Shown here in pieces: positions 26,871 to 35,518 of a stretch of DNA of 64,000 nt. The notes beneath the pieces are model-generated. The model did no database searches and was not told the DNA's origin. It worked only from the letters and a program-made list of their open reading frames with translations. Source of the stretch: DATNPX01 sp036702975 (GTDB lineage: Bacteria; Cyanobacteriota; Vampirovibrionia; Obscuribacterales; Obscuribacteraceae); NCBI GenBank assembly GCA_036702975.1, contig DATNPX010000050.1, positions 1 to 64,000 on the forward strand. Direction: 5' to 3'. The translations under genes and the position numbers were made by a program. Each line of letters opens with the position of its first letter. Within the stretch, counting starts at the first letter, position 1.

Positions 26871-27980
26871 TTAACTGTTTGATATTACAACAGGTAGGCG
26901 GCGCCGTCCCCAATCTCCTTTAGTGTCCTCAAAAATTCCAGCCACAGGCGTTTGACAACTGTTGCATTTGCTATCGCTAATGCCATATTTTCCAAGCTCA
27001 TACCAATTCCTTTCGATCACACACTTAGAACAGGAGGGGCAATAAGTGCTCTGCCTGGACTTATCATTGACGTTGCCGGTGTAGACGTACTTGAGACCCG
27101 CAGCAAGCGCCTGATCGCGTGCACGCGTCAGAGTCGATGGAGGAGTAGGCGGAATATCGGTCATGCGAAAGTCTGGATGAAAGGCTGTAAAGTGCAACGG
27201 AACATCCAGTCCAAGATTGGAGCTTATCCACTGGACCATCTGCTCTACCTCTTCGACAGAATCGTTGTGCCCGGGAATCATCAAATTGGTTATTTCGAAC
27301 CAGACATTGCTTTCGTGCTTGAGCCAGCGCAATGTATCTAAGACTGGAGCCAGATTGGCAAGCGTCGTCTTTTCATAAAACAGTTGAGAAAATGCCTTCA
27401 AGTCTACATTTGCTGCATCCATCACAGAATAGAATTCCGGTCTGACCTCGGGTGTTATGTATCCTGCCGTGACGGCAACGGTCTTCAAACCGACTTTGTG
27501 ACAAGCTTTTGCCACATCGATTGCGTATTCAGCCCAGATAACCGGATCGTTGTAAGTGAAGGCAACGCTTCTGCATCCTAGCCGTTGAGCGGCGCGAGCG
27601 ATATCTTCCGGACCGGCTTTTTCGCTCAATAGTTCTATCTCTCTTGATTTGCTGATCGACCAGTTCTGACAGAACTGGCAGCCTAGATTGCAGCCGGCCG
27701 TGCCAAACGACAATACGCTAGTGCCAGGCAAGAAGTGATTGAGCGGTTTCTTCTCAATTGGATCAATACAAAATCCGGTGCTGAGTCCATATGTCGTGAG
27801 CACCATCTTATTGCCTTCGTTTCTGCGCACGAAGCAAAAGCCGCGGTCACCATCTTTCAATTTGCACGCGCGAGGACAAAGGTCACAATATATTCTTTGC
27901 CCATCATCAATTTCGTGCCAGTAACGGGCCGGATAATGCACCGCCGATCCATCTTTCATGTCGTCCATCTGATTTTTCAT
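26871..27980 (-). CDS. amrS: AmmeMemoRadiSam system radical SAM enzyme
   Basis: A 369-aa radical SAM protein related to pyruvate formate-lyase activating enzymes and matching the AmrS type, associated in many prokaryotes with AMMECR1 and Memo proteins; the reaction is not settled. The 4Fe-4S/SAM motif is CNLGCQFCQN (C-x3-C-x2-C). The N-terminal cysteine block CDLCPRACKLKDGDRGFCF and the C-terminal zinc-ribbon-like CPSCSKC with CNSC fit this family. Start ATG 27980 lacks a clear ribosome site. Neither AMMECR1 nor Memo is in this window, so the partners must be elsewhere if present. It heads a minus-strand run of small envelope genes. Confidence 0.85.
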   Translation of the reverse strand: MKNQMDDMKDGSAVHYPARYWHEIDDGQRIYCDLCPRACKLKDGDRGFCFVRRNEGNKMVLTTYGLSTGFCIDPIEKKPLNHFLPGTSVLSFGTAGCNLGCQFCQNWSISKSREIELLSEKAGPEDIARAAQRLGCRSVAFTYNDPVIWAEYAIDVAKACHKVGLKTVAVTAGYITPEVRPEFYSVMDAANVDLKAFSQLFYEKTTLANLAPVLDTLRWLKHESNVWFEITNLMIPGHNDSVEEVEQMVQWISSNLGLDVPLHFTAFHPDFRMTDIPPTPPSTLTRARDQALAAGLKYVYTGNVNDKSRQSTYCPSCSKCVIERNWYELGKYGISDSKCNSCQTPVAGIFEDTKGDWGRRRLPVVISNS

Positions 27981-28091
27981 GCTTATGTTGAGCTACTGAG
28001 TCAAACGAAAACCGCTGACATCCCCAGTATATCCAATCATACTCATGCGTTCTCATGCGCACCAGAAGAACGGCAAAGGAACTAAGATACG

Positions 28092-28685
28092 TTAAAACCC
28101 AATCGAGGACTTATGTTGCGGCACTTTGTACTTTTCGAGTATGGTTTTCCATAGCGACTGACTTTTTAAAATCAGCTCAACGACTTCACGAAAAGCGCCT
28201 TGTCCACCCGAGGCTTGCGTGACGTAATCAGCGTTTAGGCGAACCTCTTTTCTGGCATCGGACACAGCACAACCTAACCCCGAGCGCATGATGAGAGACA
28301 GGTCGGTGAAATCATCGCCGATAAATGCAACTTGGTCAGGTGTTAGCTTAGCATCAGCTAGTACTTCATCGAAAACTTTGTCTTTTTCCAGATGACCTTG
28401 TTTTACATACGTGATATTGAGGATGCGTGCACGCTCTTCAACCGCAGGCGACTTGAGACCGCTAATAAAGCCAGTCTTTATGCCTACTGCAGTGCAGAAA
28501 TGAGCGGCTAACCCATCATGGGAAGAAAATGCCTTGAACTCAGTCATCTTTCCGTTTGCGTCTGGAAAATAGAAAACTCGACCATCCGTAAATGTACCGT
28601 CGACATCCATCAGGATCAGTTTGATCTTCTTGGCACGGTCGATGACATTTTGTGGAGCACCAAGTTCACTCATAGATTCAGGCAT
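28092..28685 (-). CDS. kdsC: KdsC-like HAD phosphatase (Kdo-8-phosphate phosphatase)
   Basis: A 197-aa HAD phosphatase without a cap domain. KdsC makes free Kdo for lipopolysaccharide from Kdo-8-P. Motif I is ILMDVDGTFTDG (nucleophile aspartate and D+2), motif II is the serine in FISGLKSPAVEERA and motif III is FIGDDFTDL. The C-terminal GGQGAFREVVELIL matches KdsC and the related YrbI/NeuA-tail phosphatases. I chose ATG 28685, with GAGG 6 nt upstream; an open frame extends to 28784 without support. No other Kdo gene is adjacent, so a related sugar-phosphate substrate is possible. It supports an LPS-bearing outer membrane. Confidence 0.85.
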   Translation of the reverse strand: MPESMSELGAPQNVIDRAKKIKLILMDVDGTFTDGRVFYFPDANGKMTEFKAFSSHDGLAAHFCTAVGIKTGFISGLKSPAVEERARILNITYVKQGHLEKDKVFDEVLADAKLTPDQVAFIGDDFTDLSLIMRSGLGCAVSDARKEVRLNADYVTQASGGQGAFREVVELILKSQSLWKTILEKYKVPQHKSSIGF

Positions 28686-28752
28686 TGAAGACCTCATGAA
28701 TTGTGTTAAGAGTTCGATTGCCGGATAATAACGGCTGTAAATCTCAAGAGAG

Positions 28753-31020
28753 ATGTTACCGCGAATTGTGCTAATAATTTGCATTCGGAGTTGCGTTTGG
28801 TGGTTGGTGTTCTTTCAAAACAGCACAAATTGTGCATCTAAAACTTCACATATTTGGAAGCGGCCCCGTATTTACTGGACAGTGATTGCCACTCTCATGC
28901 TCCTGTTTATTGCATCACACCCTGCGACCGCTCGTACCAACTCTAAACAAGCGAGGAAAAACAACAGAATGAATACAAGAGTGTTTGAGGTTCTGGATGT
29001 GCAAGCGGTCACGATAGACAATCCGCATGCTGCAGTCAAGACTTTCAAATACGAGCGCCCGGAAAAAACCGTCGAATGCGATATCCTCATCGCCGGCGGT
29101 GGCATAGGCGGCACAGCAGCAGCAATCAAATTGAGCCAAGCACACCCTCAACTGAAAGTGTGCCTAACTGAAGAGACCGACTGGCTTGGCGGACAGATGA
29201 CGGCCCAGGGTGTCTGTGCGTTGGACGAAAACTATCTCATCGAGACTTGCGGAGCCTGCCGCAGCTATCAATCTCTCCGCTCTGATATTCGCTCCATCTA
29301 CAAACGTTTTCGACTCTCTGAAACCGGAAGCGCGCAACAATATCTAAATCCTGGCACATCGTGGGTAACCTATCTGGCATTCGAGCCCAAGTTCGCTCTT
29401 CAGGTAATAGACTCTCGGCTGAATGATGCCATCAATCGTGGTGCCTTATACATATTCAAGCGCACCAAAGTCGTTGCAGTCGATGCAAAAAGCTCCAAAT
29501 CATCAGTGGAAGTGCATACGGTCAATCTAGACGACGGAAAATTCACCTCGTTCAAAACCAAGTTGTGCCTTGATGCCACCGAGCTCGGAGACCTGCTTCC
29601 GTTAGCTGGCATTCCATACAGATTGGGATCAGACAGTCGTTCCGATACCGGAGAAGCTCATGCGCCCGAAAAGGGTGACAAAGAAAATGTGCAGGACATC
29701 GTTTATCCTTTCGTCATCGATTTTCGGCCTGGCACAACAAATACAATCGACAAACCGAAGGAGTTCGACCGGTTTAACGAGGCAAAGAAATTCTCCTTCG
29801 ACGGCTACAAAATGTTTGAAAACGCCGTTCTGGCAGAGGAAGGCAACCGCGAAGTTTTGCCATTCTGGACTTATCGGAGACTAATAGCACGCGAAAACTT
29901 TGACGACCCGATGTACCCATTTGACGTCGCTATGATCAATTGGGACAGCAACGACCTTAGAGGTTACAACATAATCGACCAGACACCGTATGTGGAGGCA
30001 GAGCGGCTCGCGCTTGCCAAAGCTTGCAGTATCGGATTTCTCTATTGGTTGCAAACGATGGCACCACGCGATGATGGTGGACAGGGATACCCGGAATTGT
30101 TGCTGAGGACTGATGTACTCGGCTCCACTGACGGACTGTCAAAATATCCATACATCAGAGAATCACGACGAGTCGTGGCAAAGGAAACAATTGTTGAAAA
30201 CGATGTCGTGGCAAAAGCCAATTCAGGCTCGCGCGCAAAGAACTGCGCAGACAGCCTGGGAATCGGGCTTTATCCAGTGGATATACACGGCAAGCAAGAG
30301 ATTCCTGGGGCTGGACAGGCGACCAAGCCATTTCAAATTCCGATGAGTAGTCTCGTTCCTGAAATCGGCGGGCGTATTATTCCCGCATGCAAAAACATCG
30401 GGGTGACGCACATTACAAACGGTGCTTATCGACTGCATCCGGTGGAATGGGCCATCGGAGAGGCACAGGCAGCTGTAGCAGCTTATTGTGTCAAACACAA
30501 CCTGACTCCTGAACGCGTTCTGGGGCACGACAAACACTTGCTTGCAGTGCAATTAGATTTACTTAGTGGGGGCGCGCCACTCATATGGTTTGACGATGTG
30601 CCGACCGATCATCCAGCGTTTAAAGCGGTCCAGTTTTGTGTGCTCAACGGACTACTGGAGAAAAGCAGCCAAAGCCTGCACTTTCAACCTGATGAGCCCG
30701 CAACTGTGAGCGATTTGCTTATCGCTCTAAACACCCTCTATGACTGGAAAGCAGCAAAGAGAGAAAACGACGACTTCGAAAATTGTTTGCAGGCGGCAGT
30801 CAAGCACGGTTATTTCGGCAAATCGGATTCTACTTTATTGAACGGTCAAAAAACGCTGACGATAGCCGACATGGCTGACTGCATGGAGAGAACCGGCGAG
30901 AGTCTTGAGGCACACAGCGCTCCTCTCGAATCACAACTTCGGGCTTCTGTGACACGATGCGAGCTAGCTTTGTGGCTGGAAAAAGTGGCAGCGCATAAGC
31001 TCCAAGTTGTACATGGCTAG
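28753..31020 (+). CDS. Exported FAD-dependent oxidoreductase with SLH-like C-terminus
   Basis: Up to 755 aa. The N-terminal part contains a basic then hydrophobic segment (IYWTVIATLMLLFIASHPAT, about residues 40-59), so export is likely. The dinucleotide fold starts at CDILIAGGGIGGTAAAIKLS (GxGxxG), typical of the FAD_oxidored family (PF12831), and runs to about residue 590 with GAYRLHPVEWAIGEAQAAVA near its end. The last 150 residues look like degenerate S-layer homology repeats: HPAFKAVQFCVLNGLL with FQPDEPATVSDLLIALN, and SVTRCELALWLEKV. Start uncertain: GTG 28882 or ATG 28897 would give a more normal signal peptide. Substrate unknown. It is divergent from kdsC. Confidence 0.82.
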   Translation: MLPRIVLIICIRSCVWWLVFFQNSTNCASKTSHIWKRPRIYWTVIATLMLLFIASHPATARTNSKQARKNNRMNTRVFEVLDVQAVTIDNPHAAVKTFKYERPEKTVECDILIAGGGIGGTAAAIKLSQAHPQLKVCLTEETDWLGGQMTAQGVCALDENYLIETCGACRSYQSLRSDIRSIYKRFRLSETGSAQQYLNPGTSWVTYLAFEPKFALQVIDSRLNDAINRGALYIFKRTKVVAVDAKSSKSSVEVHTVNLDDGKFTSFKTKLCLDATELGDLLPLAGIPYRLGSDSRSDTGEAHAPEKGDKENVQDIVYPFVIDFRPGTTNTIDKPKEFDRFNEAKKFSFDGYKMFENAVLAEEGNREVLPFWTYRRLIARENFDDPMYPFDVAMINWDSNDLRGYNIIDQTPYVEAERLALAKACSIGFLYWLQTMAPRDDGGQGYPELLLRTDVLGSTDGLSKYPYIRESRRVVAKETIVENDVVAKANSGSRAKNCADSLGIGLYPVDIHGKQEIPGAGQATKPFQIPMSSLVPEIGGRIIPACKNIGVTHITNGAYRLHPVEWAIGEAQAAVAAYCVKHNLTPERVLGHDKHLLAVQLDLLSGGAPLIWFDDVPTDHPAFKAVQFCVLNGLLEKSSQSLHFQPDEPATVSDLLIALNTLYDWKAAKRENDDFENCLQAAVKHGYFGKSDSTLLNGQKTLTIADMADCMERTGESLEAHSAPLESQLRASVTRCELALWLEKVAAHKLQVVHG

Positions 31021-31222
31021 TTTAGGTGATGTTCTTATACCTGAACATCCTATTCGGCAGGAGCAACTTTTCCAGACCACCGATAACCCAGTAAAAATTA
31101 GTCAATTCGGTGGATTCGGACCGCTGAGTCCATTTGTTATATTGGTACTCCTATTCGTATATACTTTGTTTAGCAATCTTATAGTCGGTGACGTTGCAAT
31201 TTTTGTAAGCTGTAGGATATAG
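31013..31222 (+). CDS. Possible small single-TM protein
   Basis: A 69-aa frame from ATG 31013 that overlaps the end of the FAD enzyme gene by 8 nt. It contains one strongly hydrophobic stretch (SPFVILVLLFVYTLFSNLIV, about residues 40-60) after a polar start. There is no convincing ribosome site, though translational coupling to the upstream stop is possible. It may be real, but composition alone is weak evidence in an AT-rich gap. Confidence 0.3.
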   Translation: MASLGDVLIPEHPIRQEQLFQTTDNPVKISQFGGFGPLSPFVILVLLFVYTLFSNLIVGDVAIFVSCRI

Positions 31223-31270
31223 GTGACAAAGGGCATACATTCTTAGATTTGCTCTCAGGTTGATTCCGCT

Positions 31271-32053
31271 ATGACTTATTCGTCAAAAGCCCAAGACTAT
31301 CTCGACTATGCACTCTGCCTCCTGCATGATGGTCATCACGAAGATGCCTTTGTCTTCTTGAACAAATCGTTGGCAGAAGATCCGGATTATCTCCCAGCTC
31401 TTCATCACCGCGCACATCTCCATCACCACACGGGCAATCCCGCTGAGGCGCTGAGCGACTGCGCCCGTGCACTGGCGATAGACGCCGCCGACGCCTGGGC
31501 GGTCATGTACAGAGCTCATGTACATTCAGGCATGCACGAGTTCCGAAAAGTAATAGAAGACTGCACTCTGGCAATTTCGATGGTGCCCAATCTGGCTGTA
31601 GCTTTCACTCAAAGGGGATCTGCACTCTGCGACCTCGGGGAGTTTCACAAAGCAATTGCCGATTTCACAATGGCCATTAACTTAAATCCGCAAGATGCCG
31701 CCAACTACATCTGCCGCGGCGTGGCCAATGATGAACTTGGGCGATTCAATGAAACCATCTCCGACTTCACACGCGCAATCGAACTAGACGGTCAAGATGC
31801 GGCCGCATTTTTCAGCCGCGCCCTCGCCTATCACAAGATTGGTCGCATTGAGTTGGCTATTGCAGACTATGAGCGTACGTTGGCGCTGGACAAAGAGTTT
31901 CCCAAAGCGAAACAAAATCTAGATTTCGCCTTGGCCGAGCGCAGCGGTCAAAAAGCGTTTAGAGTTGCTAAAACCCGAATGGAGCAGAATAAGCCGCGAA
32001 CAAACGCTACAGCAAAGGTAATGGACCTCTTTACCGGCAACGAGCTGCAGTAG
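31271..32053 (+). CDS. TPR-repeat protein, cytoplasmic
   Basis: A 260-aa protein with about six TPR units covering residues 1-225 and no signal peptide, for example SKAQDYLDYALCLLHDGHHE, GEFHKAIADFTMAINLNPQD and GRFNETISDFTRAIELDGQD. The repeated A-I-D-F/Y-T-x-A-I-x-L pattern is that of TPR repeats in protein-interaction adaptors. The C-terminal 35 residues are basic (FRVAKTRMEQNKPRTNATAK). Start ATG 31271 has only a weak ribosome site. It converges on the HTH-citrate-synthase-like gene with 4 nt between stops. Confidence 0.8.
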   Translation: MTYSSKAQDYLDYALCLLHDGHHEDAFVFLNKSLAEDPDYLPALHHRAHLHHHTGNPAEALSDCARALAIDAADAWAVMYRAHVHSGMHEFRKVIEDCTLAISMVPNLAVAFTQRGSALCDLGEFHKAIADFTMAINLNPQDAANYICRGVANDELGRFNETISDFTRAIELDGQDAAAFFSRALAYHKIGRIELAIADYERTLALDKEFPKAKQNLDFALAERSGQKAFRVAKTRMEQNKPRTNATAKVMDLFTGNELQ

Positions 32054-32057
32054 AACC

Positions 32058-33338
32058 TTATCGTCTTGGCGGCTCTCCGACATATCGCGCACGCGGGCGG
32101 AAAAACTCGCGCACTTGATATTGTTCGATGGCATGCGCCATCCAGCCTGCACTGCGTCCGATCATAAAAAGGGTGCGCACAATGGTTAGTTCAAGATTTA
32201 GCTTCGTCGCGATCCCGATCAGTCCAATCTCCAAATTCGGGCGTTCGCCAAGTACTTGCGCCACTTCATCAACGACAGAAAAGATCAATGAAAGCTTCTC
32301 GGTCGGTTCGCCACTGGCAGCCAGGAGCTCGAGCAAAAATTTTGCACGAGGATCACCACTTGGATAAAGCGGATGCCCGAAACAAGGAATAGACAGACCC
32401 TCTCGCAACCAGGAAGCAACCGCCTCGCGAGCGTTGCCGTACCGATAAACATCGGCTAGAAACTTTTCGCATTGAAAATACTTTTCGCGATAGACGTGCC
32501 CTTGCAGTGCAGAAAGGCAGGCACTAACAACAGCACACGGATGCGAACGCGTGGAGGCAACACAACGCGCAGTAAAGGTCGAAGGATCGAGTTCGTGGTC
32601 GGCGCTGAGCACAAGCGCTGCATCGAAAAGACGAGCAGCCGCTGGAACCGTCGGCGCCCAACTGCGCATTAGAGTCTCGCTGATGCTGCTCGGTGTCTTA
32701 TCTTCCGCAAGACCAGCGGCCAGTTGAACGAGTAGCTGCATGATCTTCCTCGCCGAAAATGCCACCGCTTTTGGACGCAGATCATGCATTGTAATCTCAC
32801 TACCGGCAAGCAAAGGCAACAACTGTTGAGCCTTTCCGAAGATATCGAGCGGAATCAGCTCCGACGATGGGGTTGGCAAAAGCTCTTCTATATTTGGCAA
32901 AGTAACAGGAGATTGGGCACTGCGTTCAGGGAAGTAACCCGTCCATAGAAGCGATATGACATCTTCGAACGATCTCGTCTGGGCAAGCTCAACAGCGTCG
33001 TAGCCGCGATAGAAGAGATGCCCTTCGGTTATCAACGTAATGGCGGAGTCAAGAATTGGTGCGCCCCAGGACAATGCATTTTCAGCTACCTTGTCAGGAT
33101 TTTTGCGCAACTCTTTGCGCTCACTCAAGCGGAAAACGTCCTCAGCACTATATTTGCGCGTGCGCTTCGAGCCATCACCGCCTTCCGACCGGATCAAGCC
33201 TCTACTGACATAGGCGTATAGTGTCGCTTCGGTCACGCCTAGGTGCTGAGCGGCTTCTGTTGCCGTCAGGTGAGTACGTTTTTCCGCATTTTTCTTCAAA
33301 GGCAACCCGGGTATTTCCAACTTCTCAATCAGATACAT
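32058..33338 (-). CDS. HTH-fused citrate-synthase-like protein, probably not catalytic
   Basis: A 426-aa protein counted from ATG 33338 (TTG 33353 is also open). Residues about 10-65 form a MerR/excisionase-type helix-turn-helix (LTATEAAQHLGVTEATLYAY, then RKYSAEDVFRLSE). The rest aligns with citrate synthase: FYRGYDAVELAQ, LSADHELDPSTF, CFGHPLYPSGDPRAK, RSAGWMAHAIEQY and a C-terminal RPRARYVG. Two of three catalytic residues are altered. The GPLHGGAN loop reads LQGHVYREKYF, and the aspartate of NVDFYSASV is replaced in NLEIGLIGIA; the second histidine (FGHPLY) is kept. It is therefore probably a ligand-sensing regulator. A dyad at its own start and the divergent AbrB-type gene are likely targets (inference). 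Confidence 0.8.
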   Translation of the reverse strand: MYLIEKLEIPGLPLKKNAEKRTHLTATEAAQHLGVTEATLYAYVSRGLIRSEGGDGSKRTRKYSAEDVFRLSERKELRKNPDKVAENALSWGAPILDSAITLITEGHLFYRGYDAVELAQTRSFEDVISLLWTGYFPERSAQSPVTLPNIEELLPTPSSELIPLDIFGKAQQLLPLLAGSEITMHDLRPKAVAFSARKIMQLLVQLAAGLAEDKTPSSISETLMRSWAPTVPAAARLFDAALVLSADHELDPSTFTARCVASTRSHPCAVVSACLSALQGHVYREKYFQCEKFLADVYRYGNAREAVASWLREGLSIPCFGHPLYPSGDPRAKFLLELLAASGEPTEKLSLIFSVVDEVAQVLGERPNLEIGLIGIATKLNLELTIVRTLFMIGRSAGWMAHAIEQYQVREFFRPRARYVGEPPRR

Positions 33339-33353
33339 TGATTTTAGAATCAA
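33338..33353. promoter_or_regulatory. Dyad operator candidate at the HTH-citrate-synthase-like start
   Basis: A perfect 6-bp inverted repeat (TTGATT and its complement, 4-nt spacer) ends exactly at the ATG of the HTH-fused gene and lies next to the -35 box of the divergent AbrB-type gene. It fits an autoregulatory binding site. Confidence 0.4.
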
Positions 33354-33355
33354 GA

Positions 33356-33385
33356 TTGACCATATATCAGCATATCGCGTAGATT
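33356..33385 (+). promoter_or_regulatory. Candidate promoter of the AbrB-type gene
   Basis: TTGACC (33356-33361) and TAGATT (33380-33385) are separated by 18 nt. The start codon is 37 nt further on, behind AGGAGG (33410-33415). The -35 box abuts the dyad at 33338-33353. Confidence 0.45.
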
Positions 33386-33421
33386 TAACTCAGGCAAGAG
33401 TTCACCCAGAGGAGGACGCCT

Positions 33422-34576
33422 GTGCTTTCCAAATTGACACTGCTTGCAGCGATATTTCTAGCCGGTTCCGCCTGTGCCGCCACACACCTGCCGGCGAGCT
33501 GGCTAATCGGCTCCATGGTCGTCTCCGCTTTTTTCGCCATGCATGATTGGAGCTCAGTCAAGCTTCATCGCAACGTCTATCTGCTAATACAAGCAGTTAT
33601 AGGCATAAGTCTATCCGGCACTTTCTCGCCTTCTTCGCTTCAAGTGCTGGCGCAGCACTGGCTTCCAGTCACTCTAGTCGTTGTTTTGATGATGCTCTTC
33701 ACGATCGCAAACGCTTTTTACTTAATGATGGTCGGCAAGATTCACCCGGCAACCGCGATGCTCGGTAGCTTGCCGGGCGGGGCCGGTGAAATGACGGCTA
33801 TCAGCGAGTCTTTTGGAGCTGACCCCAGACTCGTCTCGGTCATTCAGTATGTTCGCCTATTGATCATAATTTTGTCGGTCTCGCTAATTTCACATGCGGC
33901 AGGAGAGTTCATCAGTAAGTTCCATTTCACCGCCGTTCATGCCGCTACAGCAGAGCCAATACGCGAGTTGCCGGCGATGACTTTGGACAATTTCGCCCTT
34001 TGTGCAGCTGTAGCCCTCATAGGTGGCTGGATTGGAACCATCTCAAAAATGCCAGCCGGAACTTTAATCGCTCCGATGCTCATCGCTTTGGCGCTGGCGG
34101 CGTGCGGCCATCCCATCGCCTGGCCGGCACCGGTTCTGGCTTTCTCCTACGCGACCATGGGCATGATGATCGGTGCTCGTTTCGACAACTCCACATTAGA
34201 GCAGCTGAAGAAGCTATACAAACCGCTCCTTTCCACGACTATAAGCCTGATGGTCGCCTCTATTTTGTTGGCATTACTCTTCGTTTACATGATGCCGATC
34301 AACGCCCTCAGCTCATATCTGGCAGCCACTCCCGGCGGACTGGACTCAATAGCAGTCATGGCCTCAGAATTGCATGCCGACGCAACTATTGTGCTAACTG
34401 TGCATTTTTTAAGACTAATGCTGGTGCTGCTCCTCGGTCCTTGGCTTGTCTCAATCTTTGCCAAATATTGCAATAAATGGACATTCGCACAAAATCTGGG
34501 CCTCAGTACTTATACTGACAAGCATGAAAAATCTCATTCTGCAATTCGTCGACAATCTGCTGCATCCTGTAAATAA
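33422..34576 (+). CDS. AbrB-duplication family membrane protein (PF05145), putative transporter
   Basis: A 384-aa polytopic protein of the family historically labelled AbrB or 'putative ammonia monooxygenase'; it is a membrane protein unrelated to the AbrB DNA-binding fold. About ten TM helices form two homologous halves. Each half carries a PGG motif: GSLPGGAGEMTAISESFGAD with YVRLL, and AATPGGLDSIAVMASELHAD with HFLRLML. This internal repeat is the family hallmark and suggests an inverted-repeat transporter; the substrate is unknown. GTG 33422 has AGGAGG (33410-33415, 6-nt gap). It is divergent from the HTH-citrate-synthase-like gene, and its end overlaps the Sel1 gene by 53 nt. Confidence 0.85.
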   Translation: MLSKLTLLAAIFLAGSACAATHLPASWLIGSMVVSAFFAMHDWSSVKLHRNVYLLIQAVIGISLSGTFSPSSLQVLAQHWLPVTLVVVLMMLFTIANAFYLMMVGKIHPATAMLGSLPGGAGEMTAISESFGADPRLVSVIQYVRLLIIILSVSLISHAAGEFISKFHFTAVHAATAEPIRELPAMTLDNFALCAAVALIGGWIGTISKMPAGTLIAPMLIALALAACGHPIAWPAPVLAFSYATMGMMIGARFDNSTLEQLKKLYKPLLSTTISLMVASILLALLFVYMMPINALSSYLAATPGGLDSIAVMASELHADATIVLTVHFLRLMLVLLLGPWLVSIFAKYCNKWTFAQNLGLSTYTDKHEKSHSAIRRQSAASCK

Positions 34577-35438
34577 GGACGACCCCAGGCAAGTAATTCA
34601 GGAAGCGACACGTATTCTTGAGGAAGAGAATAACTACTACGCCGCCCTCGACCTGTTGAAACCACTCGCACTGAGCGGTCATGCGCTGGCACAGACTATC
34701 GTCGCTGGAATATTTCGCGAATTGACGACCCTGCCAGACAATTATGGCGAGGCGATTCGCTGGTTTGAAATGGCTGCCGAACAGGGTTTTGCTTTAGCAG
34801 AACTGAATTTAGGCATCATGCACCTTGAGGGACTAGGCTGCGCGCGTGATCCAATAGCAGCAGCAGGATGGTTTCAGCGAGCGGGAGAACACGGACAGGC
34901 ACTGGCGCAGTTTGAACTGGCAAAGCTCATTCTGCGCGGCGAGCTTGGACCAGTTAACACAAACGCCGCGCTACACTGGCTGAATGAAGCGATCAATCAA
35001 GGCTACAGCCCGGCTATCAACGAACTCGCTCGCATGTACGACACAGGTGACGGGGTAGCGAGAAATCCACAAAGGGCTCTACAACTGCGGCGAGATGCTG
35101 CCGCCAGCGGCGATCCCGAAGCACGAAGGATATTGGGAGAGTTGCTTTTCCAGCAAGCAGACCAGGCGCAAGATCAGTCCTTATTCATGGCCCGCTTGGA
35201 AGAAGCAGCCGATTATGGCAATGCGCCGGCGCAGGCACGACTGGGCACCATCTACCACAGCGGATTGGGAGTAGCACCAAACCAGCACAAGGCAGCGCTC
35301 TACTGGGAGATGGCCGCCGCTCAGGGACATGCAGATTCTCAAGCCAGTCTGAACAATTTACGGTCGCAGGGCTCCTCCGAAAACAAAGGACACGGAGGAA
35401 TGGAAAATGTCACGCCTCACGTACCCCGAATAGGTTGA
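34524..35438 (+). CDS. Sel1-like repeat protein
   Basis: A 304-aa protein counted from ATG 34524; a longer frame from 34446 lies within the transporter gene. At least six Sel1-like repeats span residues 35-285, for example YGEAIRWFEMAAEQGFALAE, DPIAAAGWFQRAGEHGQALA and HKAALYWEMAAAQGHADSQA. These alpha-solenoid repeats normally bind proteins in signalling or envelope complexes. No signal peptide is seen. It overlaps the AbrB-type gene, so the two are cotranscribed, and it lies 80 nt upstream of the first kinase gene, suggesting a possible adaptor role for either neighbour. Confidence 0.8.
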   Translation: MKNLILQFVDNLLHPVNKDDPRQVIQEATRILEEENNYYAALDLLKPLALSGHALAQTIVAGIFRELTTLPDNYGEAIRWFEMAAEQGFALAELNLGIMHLEGLGCARDPIAAAGWFQRAGEHGQALAQFELAKLILRGELGPVNTNAALHWLNEAINQGYSPAINELARMYDTGDGVARNPQRALQLRRDAAASGDPEARRILGELLFQQADQAQDQSLFMARLEEAADYGNAPAQARLGTIYHSGLGVAPNQHKAALYWEMAAAQGHADSQASLNNLRSQGSSENKGHGGMENVTPHVPRIG

Positions 35439-35518
35439 TTGCAAGTTGAATCGTGCTACTTTAGATGAGCGCTTTTTTTTGCGCCTGCTAGCGTGCCAAA
35501 ATTGGGCAGGTATCGTGC

